DNA from: Oxalobacteraceae bacterium
GTDB lineage: Bacteria; Pseudomonadota; Gammaproteobacteria; Burkholderiales; Burkholderiaceae_D
NCBI GenBank assembly: GCA_947487325.1
Contig: CANKWG010000163.1
Location: 1-5,179, forward strand
Direction: 5' to 3'
DNA length: 5,179 nt
Within the stretch, counting starts at the first letter, position 1. Each line of letters opens with the position of its first letter. This document shows positions 1-5,178 of this stretch, piece by piece. The notes below the pieces were generated by a model that was given only the letters and a program-made list of their open reading frames with translations, was not told where the DNA came from and ran no database searches. Both the position numbers and the translations under genes were made by a program.

Positions 1-1
1 T

Positions 2-580
2 CTGTTGCAAGAATTAGAACGACAAAAGCAGACCCTGCTGGGCTTCAAAACCAACCCTAATGTAGAAGTCTCCCGGCTTGATCAGGTGCTTTCCGACATC
101 GAGCGCACCAGCAGCGCGCTGATTGGTCTGCAAGGCAAAACCGGCCAGCATATCCGCGAGAATGAATGGCTGATGAGCATACGCGGCCGCACCATCATTC
201 CTGGTGGCGCCTGTGAATTCGATCTGCCTTCGTACCATGCATGGCAGCAGCAATCGACCGAGCAGCGTCGCGCCGACATCACCGGCTGGTTCGCGCCACT
301 TGACCCGCTGTTCTCGGCCATCACCATCGTTCTGCGTCTGCTGCGAGAGTCCGGACGCACCACCCACATCATCGCCGCCGCCGGCAGCTTCCAGCAAATG
401 CTGCAGGGCCGTACCTATCAAATGCTGCGAGTCGTCATCGATGAGAAACTCGGTGCAATTCCCGAAATCTCTGCCAACAAATACGTGCTGTGGATACGCT
501 TCACCAGCCAAGGCGGCGACATGAAGCCCAAGGCACATGAAGGCGATGTGCCCTTCGAACTCACCCTCTGTAATTTCTGA
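2..580 (+). CDS. zapD: Cell division protein ZapD (FtsZ-associated), C-terminal 192 residues; 5' end outside window
   Basis: ZapD (formerly YacF, DUF1342) binds FtsZ in the cytoplasm and cross-links FtsZ filaments, stabilising the Z-ring. The reading frame is open from base 2, so the gene starts before the window. By comparison with the E. coli protein (about 247 residues) roughly 62 N-terminal residues are missing; the TTG at 5 is an internal Leu codon, not a start. Counting the codon at base 2 as residue 1, family signatures are LLQELERQK at the start, IPGGACEFDLP at about 66-76, a W-x(5)-L-x-PL helix near 96-103, an IRF segment near 165-167, and the terminal stretch DVPFELTLCNF. The last segment fits the beta-sandwich domain. 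The stop TGA is 12 bases before yacG, so the two are probably cotranscribed. The sequence looks intact apart from the window edge. The identification is firm from recalled family similarity, but was not searched. Confidence 0.95.
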   Translation: MLQELERQKQTLLGFKTNPNVEVSRLDQVLSDIERTSSALIGLQGKTGQHIRENEWLMSIRGRTIIPGGACEFDLPSYHAWQQQSTEQRRADITGWFAPLDPLFSAITIVLRLLRESGRTTHIIAAAGSFQQMLQGRTYQMLRVVIDEKLGAIPEISANKYVLWIRFTSQGGDMKPKAHEGDVPFELTLCNF

Positions 581-592
581 TCCATCCGCATC

Positions 593-772
593 ATGGCCAC
601 CGTTGTCGATTGCCCCACCTGCGGCAAAAAAGTCGAATGGACCGAGGCCAGCAAATACCGACCGTTTTGTTGTGAGCGTTGCAGGCAAATTGATCTGGGC
701 GCTTGGGCTGAGGAGAAGTATGTGATCCCCGGGGCCATGCCGGTGGGGGATGAGGATGAGGCGCAGGGTTGA
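593..772 (+). CDS. yacG: DNA gyrase inhibitor YacG, zinc-binding, 59 residues
   Basis: This is a small zinc protein which, in E. coli, binds the GyrB subunit and inhibits DNA gyrase. The 59-residue product is slightly shorter than E. coli YacG (65). It carries the family's zinc site: C7-x2-C10 within DCPTCGKKVEW, and C26 and C30 within RPFCCERC, a C-x2-C-x15-C-x3-C pattern. Directly after it comes the highly conserved IDLGAWAEEKYVIPG segment. The C-terminal tail is acidic (GDEDEAQG), as is usual for the disordered tail of this family. The ATG at 593 is the only start that keeps the first Cys pair. No good Shine-Dalgarno sequence precedes it, so translation may depend on coupling to zapD, whose stop lies 12 bases upstream. 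It is the last gene of the plus-strand pair and converges on mutT. Confidence 0.93.
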   Translation: MATVVDCPTCGKKVEWTEASKYRPFCCERCRQIDLGAWAEEKYVIPGAMPVGDEDEAQG

Positions 773-831
773 GGTGGGTTTTCTAGTGCTCGGGTTTGTA
801 TCGAACATCGTGGGATAGTGACGAACGCCGC

Positions 832-857
832 TGGATCCCAGCTTTCGCTGGGATGAC
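832..857 (+). repeat. 26-bp hairpin repeat unit, copy A (forward)
   Basis: The perfect hairpin is ATCCCAGC-TTTC-GCTGGGAT (835-854; 8-bp stem, 4-base loop), preceded by TGG and followed by GAC. It belongs to a family with five copies in this window, all outside genes. It lies 59 bases after the yacG stop. It is followed by GACGATTTTG rather than a clean U-tract, so it is a poor intrinsic terminator, though it could protect the 3' end of the zapD-yacG transcript. Confidence 0.85.
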
Positions 858-858
858 G

Positions 859-885
859 ATTTTGAGGCAGGCAGCTCCTCAAAAT
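859..885. repeat. Perfect 9-bp inverted repeat (dyad) with 9-base loop
   Basis: attttgagg (859-867) is the exact reverse complement of cctcaaaat (877-885). The loop is caggcagct. It begins one base after hairpin copy A, giving two stem-loops in tandem between the convergent gene groups. The U-rich part lies in the 5' arm on either strand, so neither direction ends in a classical U-tract. It may be a weak bidirectional terminator or RNA-stabilising structure, or merely part of the surrounding repeat. Confidence 0.55.
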
Positions 886-970
886 TCAGTGGTGCATTAA
901 GGTTTGGCGGTGTGGTACGCAGTCTGAAACACATGCGTCGGGATGACTCATAAAAAGCCAGCGGACTCCC

Positions 971-1065
971 AAACTGTCATCACTTGCATGTGATGACCGC
1001 TGCGTGGGCGGATCGCATGCGATCCGAATTCCCCACTCGCTCCCGGCGAAAGCCGGGATCCAGTG
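971..1065 (+). repeat. 95-bp palindromic repeat core, copy 1 (inverted relative to 2470-2564)
   Basis: This copy matches the reverse complement of 2470-2564 at 91 of 95 positions with no gaps; base p here pairs with base 3535-p there. It has three modules. A hairpin gtcatcac / gtgatgac has a 6-base loop (976-997). A 16-bp perfect palindrome GGATCGCATGCGATCC (1010-1025) extends to 18 bp in this copy and is flanked by gtggg (1004-1008) and its complement cccac (1032-1036). A GC hairpin tcccggc-gaaa-gccggga (1041-1058) has a GNRA-type loop. The four differences from copy 2 are at 984, 1026, 1049 and 1051, all outside the stems. It is non-coding and best read as a small mobile or dispersed palindromic element; no encoded function is visible. 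Confidence 0.9.
1037..1062 (-). repeat. 26-bp hairpin repeat unit, copy B (reverse), inside 95-bp core
   Basis: This is the reverse orientation of the unit: stem tcccggc / gccggga (1041-1047 and 1052-1058), loop gaaa, then TCCA. The outer flank reads TCGC instead of the GTCA seen in copies A, D and E. The same variant flank occurs in copy C, consistent with both belonging to the 95-bp core. Confidence 0.85.
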
Positions 1066-1109
1066 GCGTCAAATTATTCACCCACCTACGTACACAAAAC
1101 CATCACCCC

Positions 1110-1122
1110 GCGGCCAAGCCGC
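1110..1122 (-). terminator. Weak terminator candidate after mutT
   Basis: On the minus strand a GCGGC-TTG-GCCGC stem-loop (5 bp, 3-base loop) begins five bases after the mutT TGA. It is followed by GGGGTGATGGTTTTG, where the only T run is four bases and about eight bases from the stem. It is well placed but short and with a poor U-tract, so this is only a candidate. Confidence 0.25.
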
Positions 1123-1126
1123 AAAC

Positions 1127-1531
1127 TCACCCACCAAACCTAAGCCTGTCCAGCCATTCCAACAATGGCACTGTTGCCGGCAATATCGGCTCCACTGCAA
1201 ACGCCGCACCCTGCCACGCAAGCGCCTGCCCCTCCAGCGAGCGCGGCTCACCGTGCCACTTGCGACTGATAAAAAAATGCAGCCTCACATGCGCGTGGGG
1301 ATACACATGCTCGACACAGCACCAAGGCTCGGCTGTCTCGATCTGCACATCAATCTCTTCAGAAAATTCGCGCTTCAACGCCGCCAGCACGGACTCACCC
1401 GGCTCAACTTTACCGCCGGGGAATTCCCAATAACCTGCATACGGTTTGCCTTCAGGACGACACGCCAACAGCACATCGCCATTGGCCTGCATCAGAATGC
1501 CGACCGCGACATCAATGGGAGTAGCAGCCAC
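1127..1531 (-). CDS. mutT: MutT-type Nudix hydrolase (probable 8-oxo-dGTP diphosphatase), 134 residues, GTG start
   Basis: MutT hydrolyses oxidised dGTP to the monophosphate, clearing the mutagenic nucleotide from the pool. With the GTG at 1531 as start the protein has 134 residues (E. coli MutT 129). The Nudix box runs from G40 to V62, with E46, R54, E55, E58 and E59 in the expected places after EFPGG. E100 in LEGQ corresponds to the extra catalytic Glu of E. coli MutT (E98). Two departures are visible: the box Gly near its end is Asp61, and the PPAN motif, whose Asn119 contacts the base in E. coli, reads LPAT here. The frame stays open up to an ATG at 1660, but that would overlap the ATPase gene by 125 bases and add 43 residues foreign to the family. 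The GTG sits 4 bases after the ATPase stop, implying translational coupling. No ThiE-like C-terminal domain is present. Family call firm; exact substrate inferred. Confidence 0.88.
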   Translation of the reverse strand: MAATPIDVAVGILMQANGDVLLACRPEGKPYAGYWEFPGGKVEPGESVLAALKREFSEEIDVQIETAEPWCCVEHVYPHAHVRLHFFISRKWHGEPRSLEGQALAWQGAAFAVEPILPATVPLLEWLDRLRFGG

Positions 1532-1535
1532 CTGA

Positions 1536-2405
1536 TCAGCGCGCGTTCTTGCCGGCCCAGTCGCGCGCGAACTGCCACGCAATACGACCGGAGCGTGAAC
1601 CACGCTGCAATGCCCAGCGCAGCGCTTCAGGCTCAGCAGCCGCGAACTGGGATGCATCAATACCGAAATGCTTCAGCCAGTGGCGGACGATGTCCAGATA
1701 ATCATCCTGACGGAAGGGATAGAACGACAGCCACAAACCAAAACGCTCGGAGAGCGAAATTTTTTCTTCGACGGTTTCACCGGGATGCAAATCGCCGTCA
1801 TCGACGTGTTTGTAGCCTTCATTATCCGACATGCGCTCGGGCAGCAGATGCCGGCGGTTGGATGTCGCATAGATCAGCACATTGTCTGATTGCGCGGAGA
1901 TGCTGCCATCCAGCGCCACCTTGAGTGCCTTGTAACCACCCTCACCCTCTTCAAACGACAAGTCATCGCAAAAGATAATGAAACGCTCAGGCCGCTGCGC
2001 CACCATATCCACGATATCGGGCAAATCCACCAGATGGTCTTTGTCGACTTCGATCAAACGCAATCCCTGATCTGCAAATTGCGCCAGACAGGCCTTGATC
2101 AGCGACGACTTACCCGTACCACGTGCCCCTGTCAGCAGCACATTATTGGCAGGTCGGCCCTCGATAAATTGACGCGTGTTTTGTTCGATCTGTTCTTTTT
2201 GCGGGGCGATGTTGTGCAGGTCATCGAGGCTGATGCGTGACGGATGCAACACAGCCTGAAGACTGCCGCGACCATCACGACCGACGCGCCAGCGGAATGC
2301 TGTGGCGGCTGTCCAGTCGACGGACGCAGGGGCTGCGGGCAGCAGGGCTTCGACGCGAGCCAGTACGCGTTCTGCGTTAGCGAGGAATTGTTCTAGTTCT
2401 TTCAT
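1536..2405 (-). CDS. AAA+ ATP-binding protein of the DUF815 family, role unknown, 289 residues
   Basis: This is a predicted cytoplasmic P-loop ATPase of the AAA+ type (DUF815, COG2607). Visible motifs: Walker A G93-ARGTG-K99-S at about 93-101 after the strand NNVLLT; Walker B as the hydrophobic strand RFIIFCDD ending in D147-D148; a sensor-1-like ATSN at 180-183 followed by RRHLLPE; a conserved LSERFGLW block with R221 as possible arginine finger; and SGRIAWQFARDW near the C-terminus, with R274 a possible sensor 2. There is no signal peptide or membrane segment. About 290 residues is the normal family length. The ATG at 2405 follows an A/T-rich leader (acaaaaaataaaa) with no Shine-Dalgarno sequence. 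The stop is 4 bases before the mutT GTG. The gene and mutT together are bracketed by the inverted 95-bp repeats. The family has no established function that I know of, so none is assigned. Confidence 0.9.
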   Translation of the reverse strand: MKELEQFLANAERVLARVEALLPAAPASVDWTAATAFRWRVGRDGRGSLQAVLHPSRISLDDLHNIAPQKEQIEQNTRQFIEGRPANNVLLTGARGTGKSSLIKACLAQFADQGLRLIEVDKDHLVDLPDIVDMVAQRPERFIIFCDDLSFEEGEGGYKALKVALDGSISAQSDNVLIYATSNRRHLLPERMSDNEGYKHVDDGDLHPGETVEEKISLSERFGLWLSFYPFRQDDYLDIVRHWLKHFGIDASQFAAAEPEALRWALQRGSRSGRIAWQFARDWAGKNAR

Positions 2406-2469
2406 TTTTATTTTTTGTAAATGGGTCTATGCACCCGAAGGTAGGGCTGCGAGTAAGACGAATCAAAGA

Positions 2470-2564
2470 CACTGGATCCCGGCCTGCGCCGGGAGCGAGT
2501 GGGGAATTTGGATCGCATGCGATCCGCCCACGCAGCGGTCATCACATGCAGGTGATGACAGTTT
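2470..2564 (-). repeat. 95-bp palindromic repeat core, copy 2 (inverted relative to 971-1065)
   Basis: This is the reverse-complement partner of 971-1065. The order here is: GC hairpin tcccggc-ctgc-gccggga (2477-2494), the 16-bp palindrome (2510-2525), and the stem-loop gtcatcac / gtgatgac (2538-2559, reading through the complement). Stems are kept while the loops differ from copy 1: ctgc here against tttc read in the same orientation. Immediately beyond 2564 the similarity to copy 1 fades but is still partly visible (cagttt, agt, tttt, then gtcatcc). It lies in the leader region upstream of the DUF815 ATPase and could influence its transcription or that of argJ's 3' end. Confidence 0.9.
2473..2498 (+). 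repeat. 26-bp hairpin repeat unit, copy C (forward), inside 95-bp core
   Basis: TGGA is followed by stem tcccggc (2477-2483), loop ctgc and stem gccggga (2488-2494), then gcga. The stem is 7 bp. Orientation is opposite to copy B, as expected from the inverted 95-bp cores. Confidence 0.85.
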
Positions 2565-2587
2565 TAAAGTACGACAACTTTTAATTC

Positions 2588-2613
2588 GTCATCCAAGCGA
2601 AAGCTGGGATCCA
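2588..2613 (-). repeat. 26-bp hairpin repeat unit, copy D (reverse, slightly degenerate)
   Basis: GTC is followed by atccaagc-gaaa-gctgggat (2591-2610) and CCA. One stem position (A at 2595 opposite G at 2606) does not pair, so this copy has drifted. With copy C it forms an inverted pair whose outer ends read TGGATCCC and GGGATCCA, enclosing a 141-bp segment (2473-2613). Confidence 0.8.
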
Positions 2614-2706
2614 TGTCTACTCTGGCAGTGCGTCAGCTACTATGACTCTTAACAGACCCACCTTAAGCACTGAGCAGTATCCAGTGTCTTCAATCTCAAC
2701 CCGATA

Positions 2707-3945
2707 TCAAGACCGATAATCCGCATTAATCGACACATACTCATGCGACAAATCGCAGGTCCACACCTGCGCCCGCGCATCACCGCGCGCCAGCATCACG
2801 CGCACACCAATCTCGCTTTGCTGCATCACCCGCTTCCCGTCTTCTTCGCGGTAATCCGGATTGCGCCCACCTTGCTTCGCCACCCAGACATCATCCAGAT
2901 ACAAATCAATCTTGCTCACATCCAGATCAGCCACACCCGCATAACCAATCGCTGCCAGTATGCGACCTAAATTCGGGTCAGAGGCAAAAAACGCCGTCTT
3001 CACCAGCGGCGAATGCGCGATCGCATACGCAATCTTGCGGCACTCGTCAGCATCGCGACCCTGCTCAATACTGATGGTGATGAATTTCGTCGCGCCCTCG
3101 CCATCACGTACGATCAATTGCGCAAGCTCCTGCGACAACCAAGTCACCGCAGCAGCCAACGCTTGATATTCATCCGAGTCGGCACTGCTCACTTCCAACT
3201 CACCAGCACCGGTGGCAATCAGCATGAAAGAATCATTGGTCGATGTGTCGCCATCAATCGTGATGCAGTTAAATGAAGCATCAGCCGCCTCTTTCACCAT
3301 CTGATCCAACAGCGCCTGCGGTACCTTCGCGTCACAAGCGACGAAACCCAGCATGGTCGCCATATTGGGGCGAATCATGCCTGCGCCTTTGGAGATACCC
3401 GTCAGCGTGACCTTCTTGCCCGAGATCGTTATCGTGCGCGACGCTGCTTTAGGCAGCGTGTCGGTGGTCATGATGGATTGCGCGACATTGAACCAATTGT
3501 TCTCGGTGAGATTCGCGATGGCCAGCGGCAGACCCGCCACCAGCTTATCGACCGGCAGTGGCTCGAGGATGACACCGGTCGAGAACGGCAGCACTTGCGA
3601 TGCATCGCAGCCCAATAGCTTGGCCAGCGCATCACAGGTCGCTTGCGCATTCGCCATACCGGCGTCGCCGGTGCCAGCGTTTGCGTTCCCAGTGTTAATC
3701 ACCAGAGCCGTAATGGGCTTGCCTGATGTTGCCGCCTGCGCGAGATGCGCTTTCGAGAGCTGCACGGGTGCTGCGCAAAAACGGTTGGTCGTAAACACGC
3801 CAGCGACTGTCGCGGTGGGTGCGAGCTTCAGGACCAGCAAGTCTTTACGATTCGGTTTTTTGATGCCTGCTTCCGCGTAGCCCAGTTGAATGCCAGGGAC
3901 GGGTTTCAGCTTGAAAGGTGTGGGGAGAGGGAAGTTGACGGCCAT
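2707..3945 (-). CDS. argJ: Bifunctional ornithine acetyltransferase / N-acetylglutamate synthase ArgJ, 412 residues
   Basis: ArgJ moves the acetyl group from N-acetylornithine to glutamate, giving ornithine and regenerating N-acetylglutamate in the cyclic arginine pathway; some members also use acetyl-CoA. The protein is made as one chain that cleaves itself. The cleavage signature KGAGMIRPNMATML is at 186-199, so the cut is expected between A196 and T197, with T197 becoming the nucleophile of the beta chain. Other family features are FTTNRFCAAPV at 51-61, NTGNANAGTG at 84-93, STG at 122-124 (probable oxyanion site), DGDTSTNDS at 231-239, DGEGATKF at 281-288, and the ending YVSINADYRS, whose Asn and terminal Ser belong to the active site region in this family. 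The length is normal. The ATG at 3945 gives the usual N-terminus (AVNFPLP) but lacks a clear Shine-Dalgarno sequence. It lies 135 bases after secA and 301 before the ATPase. Whether it is monofunctional or bifunctional cannot be read from the sequence. Confidence 0.96.
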   Translation of the reverse strand: MAVNFPLPTPFKLKPVPGIQLGYAEAGIKKPNRKDLLVLKLAPTATVAGVFTTNRFCAAPVQLSKAHLAQAATSGKPITALVINTGNANAGTGDAGMANAQATCDALAKLLGCDASQVLPFSTGVILEPLPVDKLVAGLPLAIANLTENNWFNVAQSIMTTDTLPKAASRTITISGKKVTLTGISKGAGMIRPNMATMLGFVACDAKVPQALLDQMVKEAADASFNCITIDGDTSTNDSFMLIATGAGELEVSSADSDEYQALAAAVTWLSQELAQLIVRDGEGATKFITISIEQGRDADECRKIAYAIAHSPLVKTAFFASDPNLGRILAAIGYAGVADLDVSKIDLYLDDVWVAKQGGRNPDYREEDGKRVMQQSEIGVRVMLARGDARAQVWTCDLSHEYVSINADYRS

Positions 3946-3982
3946 TTCGTGTGTGACGCAATAGGGTTGTTAGAAAGAGCGG

Positions 3983-4008
3983 TGGATCCCAGCCTTCGCT
4001 GGGATGAC
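3983..4008 (+). repeat. 26-bp hairpin repeat unit, copy E (forward)
   Basis: TGG is followed by the perfect hairpin ATCCCAGC-CTTC-GCTGGGAT (3986-4005) and GAC. It lies in the 135-base gap between the secA stop and the argJ start, in the likely leader of argJ. On the argJ strand it is not followed by a T run, so it does not look like a secA terminator. It is the only copy here without a nearby partner. Confidence 0.85.
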
Positions 4009-4080
4009 ATTTTTACGGCTATCTCAATTTATCAACCGTCACCCAGCCGCCATACTTAACAGTGCACGCAAGGCCGAAGC

Positions 4081-5178
4081 TCAAGCCAATTTCCCATGAC
4101 ACTGTTTAAATTTCTTCCCGCTCCCACAAGGACAAGGATCATTCCGCCCCACCTTGGGCATCACATTCGTCATCGGCATCTGCGAACGCGGCTCATCACT
4201 GGCGGTTGGCGCAAGTAATTCTTCCGGCGCGAGATCGGGATTGAAATCAGCGTGCTGGTAATTCAGATTCTCGAGTTGCGGATGCGTCATTTTTTCTTCG
4301 GCAGCCACGATTTCTTCCTGTGACTGTATCTGCACCGTCAGGATCAGACGCACTACATCGTTACGAATCAGATCAAGCATCTGACCAAACAGCTGGAAAG
4401 CTTCACGCTTGTATTCCTGCTTGGGATTTTTCTGTGCATAGCCGCGCAGATGAATGCCCTGACGCAGATGATCAAGTGCAGCGAGGTGTTCACGCCATTG
4501 TGTATCCATGCTCTGCAACATGACGCCGCGCTCGAAGCCGCTGAAGGCCTCTTTTTCAACCACGTCCACCTTGGACTGATAAATCGCATCGGCAGCCTGC
4601 AGCAGACGCTCGAGCAGATCTTCATCGGTCAGATTCGGTTCGGCTGCCAGCAAATCTGCCAGCGGCATATGCAACTGCCATTCGGCCGCGAGAATGGCTT
4701 CGAGCGTTTGCAGATCCCACTGCTCTTCCATGGTCTCTGCCGGCACATAGGTGCGGAACAGATCGGTAAAAACACCATGACGCAGCGCCTGACTGATCTC
4801 GCTCATATCCTGCGCTTCGAGCAGCTCGTTACGCTGGTTGTAAATGACTTTGCGCTGATCATTAGCCACATCGTCATACTCGAGCAGCTGTTTGCGAATA
4901 TCAAAGTTACGCGCTTCGACTTTGCGCTGCGCTGATTCGATCGAGCGCGAGACGATGCCGGCTTCAATCGGCTCGTCTTCCGGCATCTTCAGACGCTCCA
5001 TCACCGAGCGCACGCGATCGCCTGCAAAGATACGCAGCAGCGGGTCATCCAGCGACATATAAAACCGCGACGAACCCGGATCACCCTGACGACCGGAACG
5101 ACCACGCAACTGATTGTCGATACGTCGCGACTCATGGCGCTCAGTACCGATGATGTGCAAACCACCGGCATTGACTAC
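4081..5178 (-). CDS. secA: Protein translocase ATPase SecA, C-terminal 365 residues; 5' end outside window
   Basis: SecA is the ATP-driven motor that pushes preproteins through the SecYEG channel at the inner membrane. The frame is open to the right edge and no start is present; the visible part begins at about residue 550 of a protein of roughly 900. Counting the codon at 5178-5176 as residue 1, it opens with AGGLHIIGTERHESRRIDN, then helicase motif VI QLRGRSGRQGD (23-33) with Arg 27 and 30 near the ATP phosphates. Next come the scaffold segment LLEYDDVANDQR (98-109), the helical wing, and the two-helix finger around 217-275, with the tip Tyr in HLRGYAQKNPKQEY at 247. A variable linker precedes the zinc-binding tail C349-P-C351-x8-C360-H361, which binds SecB and lipid in E. 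coli. The tail is complete. The stop TGA is 135 bases before argJ. No terminator was recognised after it. Confidence 0.97.
   Translation of the reverse strand, partial: VVNAGGLHIIGTERHESRRIDNQLRGRSGRQGDPGSSRFYMSLDDPLLRIFAGDRVRSVMERLKMPEDEPIEAGIVSRSIESAQRKVEARNFDIRKQLLEYDDVANDQRKVIYNQRNELLEAQDMSEISQALRHGVFTDLFRTYVPAETMEEQWDLQTLEAILAAEWQLHMPLADLLAAEPNLTDEDLLERLLQAADAIYQSKVDVVEKEAFSGFERGVMLQSMDTQWREHLAALDHLRQGIHLRGYAQKNPKQEYKREAFQLFGQMLDLIRNDVVRLILTVQIQSQEEIVAAEEKMTHPQLENLNYQHADFNPDLAPEELLAPTASDEPRSQMPMTNVMPKVGRNDPCPCGSGKKFKQCHGKLA

Larger units (their letters stand above)
773..1126. other. Gene-free gap between convergent yacG and mutT, filled with palindromic repeats
   Basis: No credible gene lies in these 354 bases; the open frames crossing it are unsupported extensions from the antisense of zapD or mutT. 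What it holds, left to right: a 26-bp hairpin unit (832-857), a perfect 9-bp dyad (859-885), a degenerate half hairpin unit with gggatgac at 940-947, the first 95-bp repeat core (971-1065), and a small GC hairpin just after the mutT stop (1110-1122). The stretches 773-830 and 886-934 show nothing I recognise. No tRNA, promoter or classical hairpin-plus-U-tract terminator is convincing. Confidence 0.75.
2406..2706. other. Gene-free gap between argJ and the DUF815 ATPase, with second repeat element
   Basis: These 301 bases contain no supportable gene. From 2406 to 2469 is the A/T-rich untranslated leader of the ATPase gene, where a promoter might be expected, but no good -35/-10 pair is seen. 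From 2470 to 2613 lies the second repeat element: the 95-bp core, a short imperfect dyad (aaagt 2566-2570 with acttt 2577-2581), and hairpin copy D. From 2614 to 2706, downstream of argJ, I see no convincing terminator. Confidence 0.7.

Noticed and set aside
14..934. 306-codon open frame on the minus strand over zapD and yacG
   Set aside because: It is antisense to two recognisable genes, resembles no family I know, and its start lies in repeat DNA. It is a shadow frame caused by codon bias.
1532..1660. Upstream ATG start for mutT giving 177 residues
   Set aside because: The extra 43 residues overlap the ATPase coding region and match nothing in MutT proteins. The GTG just after the ATPase stop gives normal family length.
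1004..1924. 306-codon open frame on the plus strand over mutT and the ATPase gene
   Set aside because: It begins in the 95-bp repeat and runs antisense to two well-supported genes. Its composition (rich in Arg, His, Pro) is typical of a shadow frame.
1066..2469. Transposon or integron cassette between inverted repeats
   Set aside because: The enclosed genes are housekeeping types in what I recall as their usual neighbourhood. There is no transposase or recombinase and no target duplication was found.
832..2613. CRISPR array
   Set aside because: The repeats are spaced irregularly, occur in both orientations, enclose genes, and no cas gene is present.
2646..2706. Terminator after argJ (CACTG / CAGTG dyad)
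   Set aside because: The stem is only 5 bp with a 9-base loop and there is no T run after it.
3986..4005. Intrinsic terminator for secA
   Set aside because: On the secA strand the hairpin is followed by CCACCGCTCTTT with no adjacent T run, and the hairpin is explained as a member of the repeat family.
4007..4035. Promoter for argJ: TTGATA with AAATGT 17 bases downstream (minus strand)
   Set aside because: The -35 match is fair but the -10 hexamer fits poorly. Many such chance pairs exist in A/T-rich spacers.
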